NCBI GenBank assembly: GCA_038380795.1
Contig: CM076266.1
Coordinates: forward strand, 40,880,425-40,944,424
DNA from: Pyrocephalus nanus
Taxonomy: Eukaryota > Chordata > Aves > Passeriformes > Tyrannidae
Direction: 5' to 3'
Length of the DNA stretch: 64,000 nucleotides
The notes below the pieces were generated by a model that did not search any database, had not been told where the DNA came from, and worked only from the letters and a program-made list of their open reading frames with translations. Below, one piece after another: positions 1-12,200 of the stretch (position 1 is the stretch's first letter; every line of letters begins with the position of its first letter). The position numbers were made by a program, and so were the translations under genes.

Positions 1-475
1 TAATCTAGCAACTAACCAAACTAACAACTTTAGTTACAAAGAGGAAGCAAATGTTTTCATAATACAAAAGACAACTCGTGAGTCTTTCCCTAGGGTACAT
101 GTTCCAACCCACTTGCCTTTTCAAGAGAGAAAGAGATCTTTCTCTACCACTTCCAGAGCTCTTTCTCCAAGTCCCTTTTGGCAACCATGTGCTCACCATT
201 CAGGAATGTTCCTGCCCTGATATTCTTCAGTCCAGTTTGTCAGCTAACTATTCATATTAATGTTTTGCTTAAATGTTCCTCTTTGAAATTTTCTCTCCAT
301 TACAAAACAAAATGCTCTCTATTTAATATAACTTCATGTTCAATCAACATAAAGGCATGGTATACTCATTCCTTTGTTACGATAAATACTAGAGGAAAAA
401 ACCGATTTTCCTTGAGTTACCGATACATGAAAATCAGAAAACCTTTTTTTTTTCCTAGGACTTTCTGGGTGTTTT

Positions 476-540
476 TTTTGTTTGTTTGTTTGGTTGATTG
501 GTTTGGTTTGTTGTTGTTTGTTTGCTTGTTTGTTTTTAAC
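476..540. repeat. TTTG/TTGG-rich low-complexity tract
   Basis: Irregular run of TTTG and TTGG units on the + strand, preceded by two homopolymeric T runs. Similar tracts with the same T/G-rich strand occur near 5641-5680, 24405-24442, 40275-40365, 48425-48515 and 59050-59112. Confidence 0.8.
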
Positions 541-2253
541 AAAGCAAAACCACATTTCAGTTCTTAGTCCAGCTTACCATGGAAAAAATATTCCTTTTTT
601 TTTTTTTTTTTATCCCCCCAGAACACAAGCAGATCTAGTAAGTACAGATATAGCTTCTGCTGCTCAATATAGCATGTCCCTTACAAACTTAATTGCTGGA
701 CAGTGTTAATGTTCTTTCAGTTTGATCTGTTGCCTTCAGCAGTTTCAGTACACACTTGTGCTTTGGCTGTAGTTTCTCTTACGGCATATCACTGTGGTAC
801 TCTTGCCACAAGTTCTATGTATCCATTAAAATGTGATGCTGCATTTTTTAAACCAGATCTTAACCTTGACTAAAGTCTAGGAAACAGCCTGCTGAGGATA
901 CAACATGCTTCGAGAGCTGTTTTTCTGGTGTTTAATATTGCCCAGAACTGTATCCTTCCCTTCAGAAACCAGGTAAAAGCTTTCTGATTGCTTTGGTTCA
1001 CTACATATCAGGAAAAGTGGGTTTTCCTGCCTGGGTGGAGTATTCATTAGTGTTTGTAAAGCCTTCTTTGTTTCAGGAATGTTTGTTAGTATAAGTAATA
1101 TCTCTTCAGAATGTGATTTTTGGACATGTTTTATACTGGCAACAGCCCTAATGTGGCACAAAACTGGCAGAAGTTCTTTTGCTGGTATAGATTTAACTCA
1201 TGGCCCTGGAAGCAGTTAAGAACAGCCAAAACCATTTTTGCCAGCATAACCATACTATTAAACATTTTCTATCACAGACCTGTCAAAAGAACAGTTTTTG
1301 CCCCCACACCTTTATTAATTGTTATTTCATTGGGAGTGATACCTAAGCTGCTCCCTCGTGTGTAAATATCTTTGGCCTGAATATTCTTTGCCACGGAAGT
1401 TTTTCTTCCACCGGTGGGGAGTGGCAGGGGAAGAATAATATAGTTGACCACGTCTGAGTGGACTCTTTATATTCAGAATGCCCTAACACTGCACCTTTGT
1501 TTTCTCTCCCACATGAATGCCTAAATCATGGTGTAGTGACCACAGCTAATTTGCGTTGGAAATAATTATATAGGTAACTGTCACGTAGCCTAAGGTTGAT
1601 GGTGCCCCTCTTCTAATGGCTTGATGGGCAAGGGGTTCATATTTGTTATGTCCTGAGTTTTAGCAATGAGTGAAACAAATGGGATGAGAGGAATATGTAA
1701 TGTACAGTGAAGCCTTGGTGTTTTCCATTCTTCTGATGGGAACTACAGCAAACAGATATGCAGGTCCAAGAGTATATGCTACTTTCTGCCCCAGCTATTC
1801 CATCTGTTGCAAGCAAATAAAATATTTTTACACACAGAAAATGTGTGCCCTTTGACCCTGCAGTCATTGCTAGGTTTAGCCATCAAAATATGTAGCTATT
1901 TAAACAAGCAAACAAATGTAAAAAATCAGGAAAGAGGAAAGCACAGACTGTAATCAAATGAAAAGTGAAGACATGGCTGCCATGTATGTTATGTTATCTC
2001 AAGCATGTGACTGTTTATGCTCCCAAGCTTTACAGGATCATTTCTGCTCTTGCCGCTATAGTTGCTGTACTCATGTGCACTGATCCATCATGTCCAGCTT
2101 TAATCCACAGTTTCCTATATAAAAATGTTCTCATCTTTCAAACTTTCCATCTCAGAATTAACCTCATTGGTCCCACTTCTACTCTGTAAGATTTCTTCCT
2201 AAATTCCATTAACTTCAATGACAGAAATATGTCTGAGAATGGATTGAGATTAG

Positions 2254-2274
2254 CAAACAAACAAACAAACAAAA
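2254..2274. repeat. (CAAA)n microsatellite
   Basis: Five consecutive CAAA units. This is the complement of the TTTG tracts elsewhere, here with the A-rich strand on top. Short simple repeat with no further context. Confidence 0.8.
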
Positions 2275-2764
2275 GTTAAAAAATACATTGCCAAGTGAGC
2301 CTGTGAGGATCTGATATAGTTCTTGTTTGTGTGTACAGCATGTGGGTTTCCCTTGTACACGAACAGTGCAGTTAATTAAACACACTAAATTGCTTAACTG
2401 TCCACAAACTACCTAGCATTCCTAAGGCCTAAGAAGGCAGATTTCTTTCTGGAAGATTTCTCTTTGAAAATGAGTCAAACTGTAGAAAACCATAAAAAGT
2501 TTCTCATCAAATGATGTTCAAAGAAAAGCTGGTGAGGATTCTGGGTGTCAGTGGAGTCTGGAAATGGAAGCTGACTGCTCAGAACTTTCTGGAGACGTGG
2601 CAGAGTATGCAGCACTGTCTTTTAAACATCTGGTTTAGATGCCTTCAAGGTAAACTTCATCATGCAACCAGCCAGAAGTGGCAGACTTTAATAAATATGT
2701 GTAAACTAATAGTTGGTCACCCTCGTACAGAAAACCTGGATAGACTATGTTAATGCTTGGGCCC

Positions 2765-3058
2765 TTTTGTAGGTAGGAGCCTTCCAGTACCAAAAGGGCT
2801 GCTACAAGATGAAGGGACTTCTTACAAGGACATGCAGCGATAGGACAAGAGAAAATGGCTTTAGACTGAAAGAGGATAAGTTTTGATTAGATATTAGGAA
2901 GAAGTTTCTTAATGAAAGGGTGATGAGGCACTGGAACAGGTTGCACAGATAAGTTGTGAATCTCACATCCCTGGAAGTGTTCAAGGCCAGGTTGGATGGG
3001 CCTTTGAGCAACCTGATCTAGTGCAAGATGTACAACTCAAAGCATTCTATGTTCGTAT
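2765..3058 (+). mobile_element. CR1 LINE 3' fragment, old
   Basis: The stretch reads as the decayed 3' end of an avian CR1 reverse-transcriptase ORF and its 3' UTR. It has the phrases coding for a 'FRLDI.RKKF' type tail (around 2876-2915), 'ALEQVAQ'-like (2930-2950) and the 'PSLEVFKARLDG'-like stretch (2965-3005), followed by the 'ggatgggcctttgagcaacc' 3' region. It is 5'-truncated as is usual for CR1 and full of substitutions and stops, so it is an old insertion. The coding direction is +. Confidence 0.85.
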
Positions 3059-4302
3059 GGCCCAAAGGTGAACTGAAATCCTGTAGATGCTTTACGTGGA
3101 TCACTAGGGTCCCAACTGCAGATTTATGGGTACATTGAATACTCATTTTCTACCTGAGAAACAGCATATTGTCTTAATTGAGTTTTGATTCATCCCTATA
3201 AAAAGAGATGTTAAAAATCATCAACCTAAACTTAAAGTTTTCATGTTTAAGATAGAATACCACTAATTTTTTTTTAACTATTGTTTTAGTCAAAGGAATG
3301 GATTATCAAATCATCTGACTCTGAAAATACTTCTTCCGGGGACCAACATTCCTGTTATGAGAATATGGTCCATTCAGAGAAATGAAGCCTGGGGAAGAGT
3401 ATCTTATCTAACCAGAGATTTTAAGTTATAGTCTGAGATGACAGAAAAGGGATTGAAATTTAGAGTTTAGGATACCAAAATCTTAATTAAGTATTAGATT
3501 ATATAACAGTGGGTTTCAATTGGTTTAAGGTGCCATTGTCATTAGTATTAAGCACACATGATAGGCAGTACATACCTCAAAAAAAGTGCAACCCCCCCAA
3601 CCAGAGAATGTAACATAAATATATATATAAAAAATTAAATACTTGCTTTCTTAGTGGCTCTGAATAAGCCACTAAATGTCACTGGAAATGTTTCCCTTCT
3701 CCTCCTGGTTATCTGTCCTACATTTTCTATTTCAGATCTTGAATTTCCAAACTAAACCTTTAGAGAAGCGGTGGTATTAGAAATCATCTAATATTTCTGT
3801 AACTGCTAATTTTAGTACACAGTGAATGACCCTGCTGTGTTACTCTAACATTCTCATTCTGACAGCAGAATAGAGCTCTCTCAATAATCTATCTTATTGC
3901 TTAAAGCATTTAAAGATGGAGCATCTCTTTTTTTCCTCCTTGTCACATATGACGAGGTGGGAAAGGCTGTTTTCTGTATTGGGTGCGGGATGGGAAAGTG
4001 TTCAGTTCTCTGAAGGAACTGAATGGTGCTGTAATGGATTGACCATTTAGCTGAAATGGTGTTGGCACCATTTCAATTTAATTTTTTTCCAGATGAAACT
4101 ATTTGATGAGTTTCACCCCACTTTGTTACCAGTCCTGATCAGACAGAACGACTTATTTCAGCACGTTGCTTATTTCGTAGAAACTACCCACCAGTATAGA
4201 CACTATCTTGTCCATAAACAACCTGTATTCTGCCTTTCTCAATTTTTTTATCCTATCTGATTTATACTTCAGCTATTTGGGGGCAGGATTAGAAAGCCTG
4301 TG

Positions 4303-4328
4303 AACCCTCTTTTCATGAAAGGAGGGTT
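4303..4328. repeat. 26-bp near-perfect palindrome
   Basis: The arms AACCCTC and GAGGGTT enclose an inner palindrome TTTCATGAAA, with a single T/G mismatch between them. It could form a small hairpin or a symmetric protein-binding site; no function can be assigned. Confidence 0.7.
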
Positions 4329-4929
4329 TAAAGTTGTGAGTCCTAAGTGCCATAAAACCAGAGGTAGCAAATAATAACAGGATAGGCAAATCATCCATTC
4401 TCCAACTCCCTGTGACATTCCTAGCACAAAGACCGTTTTTCTTATCTTTCTGTGCCTGTAATCTTTGTCCTTATAAACTTCATTATACAAAATTTTGAAA
4501 TCATTGAGAAAAACACCTGCAATGTAACATAATTCCTCGAGGACACAGGGCTAAAAGGGAACCCTTTCCTCCTCACCCTCCCAAATGTCTTTGCATTCCC
4601 TCCCCTGTAGATATCCCAGGCCACTGCCACCCCTCCTTCCCTTGCTTCCTTATACCCAGTTGTCTGATTCTCTTGCATACCTAAACCGGTCATACAGGTT
4701 CAAGAGATTTCAGTCACGGTACTCATTGCCTGTAAATCTAATTATTTCTAACTTGACCTTTATCAGAAGGCCACTCTTTGAACCCCTCCCAGCAATTCAA
4801 TATACCTGCAACATGGCGTGTGAAAGCAGAAAACCCTAATCTTGTTCCAGTGGCACACAAGGAGCACATGCTTCCTCCTCCTTTCCTCTGCGTGTCTATC
4901 TCTCCTCCCTAAGGTGAAACTCCCACACC

Positions 4930-5100
4930 ACCTCTCCTGGTTTCAGGTGTAATCATAAGCCAGCTGAAGGCAATTATGGGTAATGTAGTCCCATCGCTCA
5001 CTCCTGTGTGTTCAAACAAGTGGTGCCGGGTGCCTGCTAGACTGCACATTCCAGCAGGCATTGCGCAGCACCCTGAAGAGGGAGGCTCGCCAGGTGTGCT
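4930..5100 (+). promoter_or_regulatory. MACC1: Probable MACC1 promoter / transcription start region
   Basis: This is the most promoter-like stretch upstream of the start-codon exon. At 4976-4989 the minus strand reads ACTACATTACCCAT, close to the ZNF143/SBS core-promoter motif (ACTACAATTCCC). Near 5058-5070 there is an NRF1-like half site with TGCGCAG. Local GC content is higher than in the AT-rich surroundings, and no TATA box stands out, which fits a dispersed, TATA-less promoter. The exact start site is unknown. Alternatively 4947 onward could be an internal 5'-UTR exon after the acceptor-like TTTCAG at 4941-4946, with the true promoter further upstream. Confidence 0.4.
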
Positions 5101-5241
5101 CCAGCACCTACCTGAACCCTCAGAACTCCTCAGCCAGAGTTTTTCAAAGCTGGAGCAAGAATAATTATTCCTTCAACAATGCCGATGTCTTGAACAAAAA
5201 CCTAATTTGGATCTAGGAAAAAACTCTTAGTTTCCAGAATG
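4990..5241 (+). other. MACC1: MACC1 exon 1: 5' UTR ending in the start codon
   Basis: The 3' boundary is clear: ATG at 5239-5241 is followed directly by a consensus donor GTGAGT at 5242. After splicing, ATG joins GAG GAA of exon 2 in frame, giving A at -3 and G at +4, a strong Kozak context. Exon 2 has an in-frame stop (TAG) just before its first codon and no internal in-frame ATG, so the start must lie in an upstream exon. This one gives a protein of 853 residues. It also places the SEGTLLD motif 22 residues from Met, similar to its spacing in human MACC1 and SH3BP4. The 5' boundary shown is approximate. Confidence 0.6.
5179..5193 (+). promoter_or_regulatory. Upstream ORF (4 codons) in the 5' leader
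   Basis: If exon 1 covers this stretch, the leader contains an upstream ATG at 5179 followed by three codons and TGA at 5191-5193, ending 45 nt before the inferred MACC1 start. A second ATG lies in the same frame at 5185. Such short uORFs commonly dampen translation of the main frame; here that is inference only. Confidence 0.45.
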
Positions 5242-7781
5242 GTGAGTTTGCTTTTTTTTCTTTCAAGTATCTTTTGCTGATTATGTTTAAAATATATTGA
5301 AGGATCTGAAATATCAGAGTAGTTTTTTACCCAGTACTATTGCATCTGTCCAACACTATCTTTTTGGCTGTGGTTAGTTCCTGGTGCCTCTGGAGAAGGT
5401 GCAGAACTCATGTATATTTTGAATTACACGATATTGTACCCTAGGGTGATGTGGGATGTGTAGAGAAAGGCACTTGTTAGGTGTTGGAGATTGTCTTTCC
5501 TGAGAGCTTAAACAATAGCGAACCTCTCACAATTTTTAATCAATCAATATTAAGCTGGTCTTTCCTGTCCTTTTACTTTGAAATGAGCTGCTGTAGATCT
5601 GTGTGCGCGTGCGCGTGCATGCATGCACACCTTTATGGGGTTTGTTTTTTTGTTGGTTGATTGGTTGGTTTGGTTTTATTGAAGCACTGTATGAATTAAA
5701 ACACTCCACGCATGCAGCAGTTGGATTGGCCCTGGCTTTGTGAGTTGGGGTCAGGATACTGAACACTGCATAACAGTGCTCCCTGCAAACAAGGCAGCTA
5801 TTAGAAATCAGAAAAATAGAGTTTAAAGAGCATATATACTTCTGAACTCTAAAGTATTCATTTTCTATTTAAAGAAACCTTGAAAGGTAATATCTTCAGC
5901 CTGAATGGAGGCAAGACCTATCATGCTGACAGACCTTGAACCAACTCCCTTTACGGCTAAAAAATGACAAGCAGAGCTAGCCGGTCTGCTTAAAAATAGA
6001 CACATTTTAATGAAAGACAAGAAAGAAACAGTTCTTTTTCTTTCCCCACCTGTTATTACCACGCAGCTAATAACACCTTCTCTTTCATATATATTTATTT
6101 TTTTAAGGAGACAGATAAAAATTTTAACAGCTTGGCAGTAGCTTTTGACTGGCTTTATAATGGAAGGGAAATAGGCAACTCCTGACGGAGGGAGGGAAAG
6201 AGGGAGAGGATAATTCATATGGTAGTATCATACTGGTTAGATCTTGGGAGGCAAAAATTGCCACTTTCCCTAGCCCAAGACTATGTATTTGACAGTAGTT
6301 AATATGAAATTCTCCAACATTAAACTTAGACACTATAAACAGTTGCACAGTGTCTGTGTTGGGTGGGACATACACAATGGAATTAACAACACAAATTCAA
6401 GCTGATTACTGTCATGCTAGAAGCCAGAGAATGGTGTTTGCCTTGGGTACATTAAAAAAAAGGAATACCTACATTCATATTTACTAAACTACATAGTACA
6501 ATAGTATCCTGTGGGAATGCATTTAACAGGCTAATTATACAGTCAGAGAATCAAAGAATCACTTAGGTTGGAAAAGACCTCTAAGAACACAAAATCCAAC
6601 CATTAACCCAGCACTGCCACATCCACCACTCAGCCATGCCTGTAAGAACCACAGCTTCACAGCTTTTAAATACCTCCAGGGATGGTGACTCCACGACTTC
6701 CCTGGGCAGCCTATTCCAGTGTTTGACAAATGTTTTGGTGAAGAATTTTTTCTGAATTATAATCTAAACCTCCCTTGGAGCAACTTGAGACCATTTTCTC
6801 TTGTCCTATTGCTTATTACCTGTGAGAAGAGACTGACCCCACCTGCTTACAACCTCCTTTCAGGTAGCTGTAGAGAACAATAAGGTCCCCCATGAGCCTA
6901 CTCTTCTCCAGACTAAGCAACCCCAGCTCCCTCAGCTGCTCACCATAGACCCTGTATTGTAGGTCCTTCAGAAATTTTGTTGCCCTTCTTCAGACTTGTT
7001 ACAGCAAGACATTGCAATTCAGAATTTATTGAGCATTTAAATATTTGGCCTAAAGTCTTGTGCTCTCTTCCCCCTTTTTCTGCCCTTGTTATGAGAATAG
7101 CTAATTGGGTTCAATCACACACTTCTTTGTTACTTAATTTCTTGTAACGCTTTTTCATAGTGATTTCCCTGCTGTGGCCCAGGAATATTTGTGTTTGGTG
7201 GACTATCTGTGAGAGGTTTCTGTGAATGGTATCCAAGGCAAGAAAAGACTTTGAAATTCACTATGACTGAAGTTGGATGCTATTCCTCTCTATTTTCCAC
7301 AACAGATAAACTCAAGCTCATTGAGAAACTACAAGTCTTTAAGCTACTGTAAACTTTGGCATAAGTCCCTGCAGGGAAGTCCATCATGTTGCTGTAAAAG
7401 TCAAAAGGCTGGCTTTCTTTGGACAGAACAGCCAGTTAGTCAGCCTAATCTGATGATCTCTAAAGGATGTCCTTGTGTCTGAAGAGCTGAGCTATGCAGT
7501 AGAGGCAGCTGCAGTACATCACGTTTCTACACCACAAGCACGGTGCATACTTGTAACAAAATTTGGAAAAGAATAAGTATAGTTCTGTCTGGAATTACAG
7601 GCTCTCCTGTCCTTTCTCCTACTGCATAGGATTCTCAGATACCTCACAGATACAACAATGGGAAAAGGAAACCTGGTTGGAAAGGATAAAAAGAGATACT
7701 TCAATATCATTCCTTTCCTGATGTTCCATACCCTACTGCTGCCACAAAAATTTTTAGTCTAATTTTACCTTCTAGCTTTTT

Positions 7782-7821
<40 letters not shown>

Positions 7822-9179
7822 GAAGCCTTTTCCTTTCATCTCTTGCCCTCTTTTTGAATTATTTTCAATTCATCTCCAATTCTGTAATTTCAGGAGAAAA
7901 TAGGATTTTTTTTTCAGAAACTGAAGTCCAGAGTAAAAGTGATGTCATATACTCTTGGAAAACATATATCCCTATTTGCTCTGCAATGTTTTACCATACT
8001 TTCATCTGCTTCTCAGTACAGACCAGTATGTTATTTGTATTTCTGCACGTGCTTTTTAAACTGCCAAAGTTCATGCTTAAACTTTTCCTAAGAAACTTCA
8101 ACTAGTTTAGAAATCAATGTGTATGAGTAAATTTAAATTGTTGCTCTGAAAGCACCTCTTATCTACAGTAAAACTAATCTTACATTGTCTGATTTATTAG
8201 GCTTTCCCATAGCTCTTCACAGTCTGCTCTAGCGTTAATAATCTCGTTAATTTTGGTTTGTGAGCAAACACTGTCATATCACTTTTCACTGAGCTTCCCT
8301 TCTGACCCTCCAGAATTTACTCAAAGCACCTGTTGTGTTCTTCGATAAGTGGAGGCACTGCAGTATGTCTCTACCAAGGAGCAGATGCAGCTGAGTCAGG
8401 GCTTCGATCCACTGAAAACTTAAGAAAACCAAAACAATTTTATAGCTTGAGGCAAGGGGTGTTTTGGGCTCTGGTTTGGTGTCCTGGTGATGAGCAAAAG
8501 CTTTCAGGTTTGGATGTACCTGGAATTTTATAGGAGGCATATGCTGATCAATTGCTATAGCAGTAGGAATCCTTTCCTTGCACAGCTGAACTTCACCTTG
8601 TAAGTCAAGCTGATCAGGAAAAAGCTGGTTGATTAATTAGCTGAAAGCTACCTTATATACCTTTAAATGCTGCCTCCTCCTTGCTGTGCGGATGACTAAA
8701 GGCTGAAATGCTCTGGAAACACAATGAATATTCTGGCAGCCCAGAAGTGAGTCTCTGAGGTCTTCTGCTTAGGATATGTATTTACAAAACACTCTAGATG
8801 ATGATTAATTGAGTCCAATACGTAAACAGCCATTTTCTTTAGCTTTCTCAAGAAAAAAGAAAGCTAAAAAGGATCTTTTTGAATTATTAGGTAAAGTCTG
8901 TCTTCATTGGAAACTGAGTGCTTATAAATCTTTGTGTTCCTCTGCTACATATCTGTAAGATGGAGACCTCAACTTTAGGCAAGTTCCTGCACTCCATTTA
9001 AGCTGCTGTAATGGCTACCTGCTGCTGGATGGGGTAGTCCCATTTCTCATACCTTGCAATTATGTCCCACAGGCCAGCACAGGTGAACACTGAGTCATTA
9101 TGCCTGGACCAGCTCCTTGTGAGACCAGATAAGCACTAGTGTTGATGCAAAGGAGATGAAGGACTGCTGTTTTCTGGAG

Positions 9180-9210
<31 letters not shown>

Positions 9211-12200
9211 ATGGAATCCCCAAGAGTAGGCTTAGCCTCAAGAACAATGCCACATGAGCTCATCTCTTTTCACAATACTTAAAAAACTTGGGAGACTTGA
9301 CCCTGCTTCTATTCCAGGCTTGCTCCAAATCAATTCTTTAATTTCTTTCTCTCTCTCCATGGAGGCTTATAATATTTCCTGCATTAGATGGGGGCTCACA
9401 AGGATTTAAATTGATTATAAAACATTTTGGCCCATACTTCAGTCTGCACTGACCTCTAGTTAGACATAATGATATTATTTCAGGTTTCATCTTTCCTTAC
9501 TAGTAAGAACTGCCATCAGCCTCACTTGTCCAGCGTGCCAGTCATCTTGCAACTGTGCCAAAGCAAGCAGTTCCTTTCCCTAGGGCTGAATAGGCTGTAT
9601 CTCAAAACATTCATGTAACAACTTGACAAGGAGTTGTTCAAGTTCCCACCCGAGCCTACATCTGTAAAAAAATCCAAAAGTTTGAGGAGACTCAAAGCTT
9701 GTGACCCGTCAGTGGCAAATTATACAGCCTCATTTTTGCCCTATGATCCTAAATGGAACCAAACTTTGGGTATGTATTTACATGGAGAATAAACTGTTTT
9801 TCTACATGTACTAAGCTGTGTAATTAAAGGGAAATGACATTGTCTGAGATAAATTGGGGGAGGGACTGCTGACAGGACTTTGAAGTGGTTTGTTTTTATT
9901 CATACATGATCTCATGCAATACCTACTCTGAGCCCTGAAGTAAAGGCTATGATGTGATGATAACCTTCTTGAGTTCACTCTGATCCACTAGTCTTAACAG
10001 GATCTCTGTAAAGGTGGGAGGGGTGAGACACAGCAGAGATACAAGAATTATCAATTTATTCATAGTACTGCCCTAATTCCTGCAGCACTAATTGTCACCT
10101 GTTGCTCTGCAGGAAATTATAGTGCCTTGAACATGAGTAATGCCAGTTTGTTCTTCTGCTCTCTCCTCTCCCTCTCCTTCTCCCTCTCCCTCCCCCTCCC
10201 TTTCCCCTTTCTCTTCTCTTTTCTTTGCTCCTTATTTAGAATTGGTCTGTTCTTTAGTTTGGACACTAGTTCTTCATCTCTGGACTGAAACTGTTAACAT
10301 GCTTCCAGTGCACTGTATACAACCATCAAGTGAAATTAATAACATCACAAACATATTTGTGAAATCTCTTTAGTTTTGCAAGGAAACATTTAAAAGTTCT
10401 CAGCAGAAGCATTTTTTGATTGAAGTATTCATAATACCTGCCTTAAGGGGTGAGAAGAGAAAAGCTAAACTTAAACCAGGACTCTCACTTTCCATATATA
10501 TGACAAACTGATAAGGAGCAAAGTTTTTGAGACATACAGCTAGATGGCATATAGGACGTGCATTGCACTGACTCAGGCAAGCACAAAAGCCTCAAAGGTA
10601 AATTCTGTGCAGTTTTGAGGAGACTGTGGGAAACTAGTGTTGCTTCCTCAGTGAGATAACTGGGGTTTTTTTTGAGAATTAAGAAATATTTGAACTCTGA
10701 AGTATAGGTGTGATTCTAATTGCAAGAGCTTAATGCATGCATCATCCTAACATAAATAACTAAATTTCTTTATCTCACCAGTGGAGACTAAGAGGTGCAC
10801 TTAATAACTTTTGGAGTTACTGTTTTGTCTGCCACAGGACAGGTATTTAGGCTCTGCCAGCTGGATCCCACCCACAGTTACTTGCCTGGCTCCCACTGTC
10901 AGGTGGGTACTAATATGGCTGAGCAGAAAAGTGCTACTAATCAGGAAAATATGTAGGAGAGCCCTTTGTACCTTGGAATTCCCTAGTGCATTTTAACTGG
11001 TCATGATTGTACTCTAATCACAAAACACACAGCAGAACATATTGTATGCACTACTCACGTGCTTCCCAGATAAGTAAGAACTTCCCAAGACTTTTCCTTC
11101 TCTCATGTAGTAAGTAGTAGCAGAAACAGAAGGACAATTTGCTTGAAGTCTGAATGTAATGGAAGTTTCGTTTTCCACCAATGAAAATATCTTTTTTTAG
11201 TAATAAATGATATCAGACTTTTAAGTTTGGCTATTAGTAAGTTGTTTTACCGGATAAATGAAAACATAAGGGAGTTCACACATTGTAAGGTGTGTGTATA
11301 TACATCAGTAATTTCCTGCCTACCTTATACAGGTATCTTATATAGCTATCTTTTACGGAGCTACAGTTTACTTGTATCTGACTTTGATTTGTGATTTCTG
11401 CTCATAGCTGAAAAGGGAGGCCAAACCTAGCAATGTCAAAGGCTGTCAGGAGGTGTTAGGAATACCTGCCTTGCTCTCCAGTGAATTGCCTTTTCAGGGT
11501 GTGAACACCTGGGGATAGAGAAGGACTCTTGTGATATTTATACAGTTACTTTCAACACCCTGCTCTTGGTGACAGTTGTCTTCCCATGGCCCCTGCACAT
11601 CCTGTGCTCATTCACTGATTTCCTGATTAGTCTGGGACAAGTTTTTTGGAGATGGATTTTTAAGGGGTTAGCACATATTTACACAAATATTACAGTAGGA
11701 GTGGAAGACACTGGACTGTGGTTATCAGTTTCTTTGTGGTTTAGTCTTTCTATCTTGGATTGAGGGTTGGGCTAGATGACCTTCAAAGGATTCTTCCAAC
11801 CCAAACTATTCTATATTTTATGATCTGTAGACTTGTCTATCTCCATTTTCCCCCATCCCTGCCCTTCTTTGTCTTGTGCATTAAACAATTAGTGCCTTGT
11901 TACAAGGCACTGCTTGCTATGTCTTTGTACAAAGCTTTGCAGAGGGATGCTATTCCAGCTAGTTCTACCAAGATACAAATGATAAAGTAAAAGAAAGCCC
12001 TGGTTTGGGTCCCAACAGAATATAAGCATAAGGGACTCAGAGTTGAATATTTTTTTTTTATTTCAGTTCAATAAAAAGTGTCACAATAACACAGCTCGTC
12101 ACAATAAGAACTAGGTAAAGGTCTGTGGCCTTGATTCTGCATTGGAAGATTAAAGATGATTACTTTGTTGGAGTTTTTTGCTTTGAAATCTATAAATAAA

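Larger units (their letters stand above)
1..4929. other. Upstream non-coding DNA
   Basis: No open frame here looks like protein. Frames are short, overlap on both strands and contain low-complexity translations of T/G-rich DNA. The stretch holds a TTTG-rich tract near 476-540, a CAAA tract near 2254-2274, one CR1 LINE remnant at about 2765-3058 and an inverted repeat at 4303-4328. In human, the gene upstream of MACC1 is ITGB8 in divergent orientation at a large distance; none of its coding sequence is visible here. Distal regulatory elements of MACC1 could lie here but cannot be recognised from sequence alone. Confidence 0.6.
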
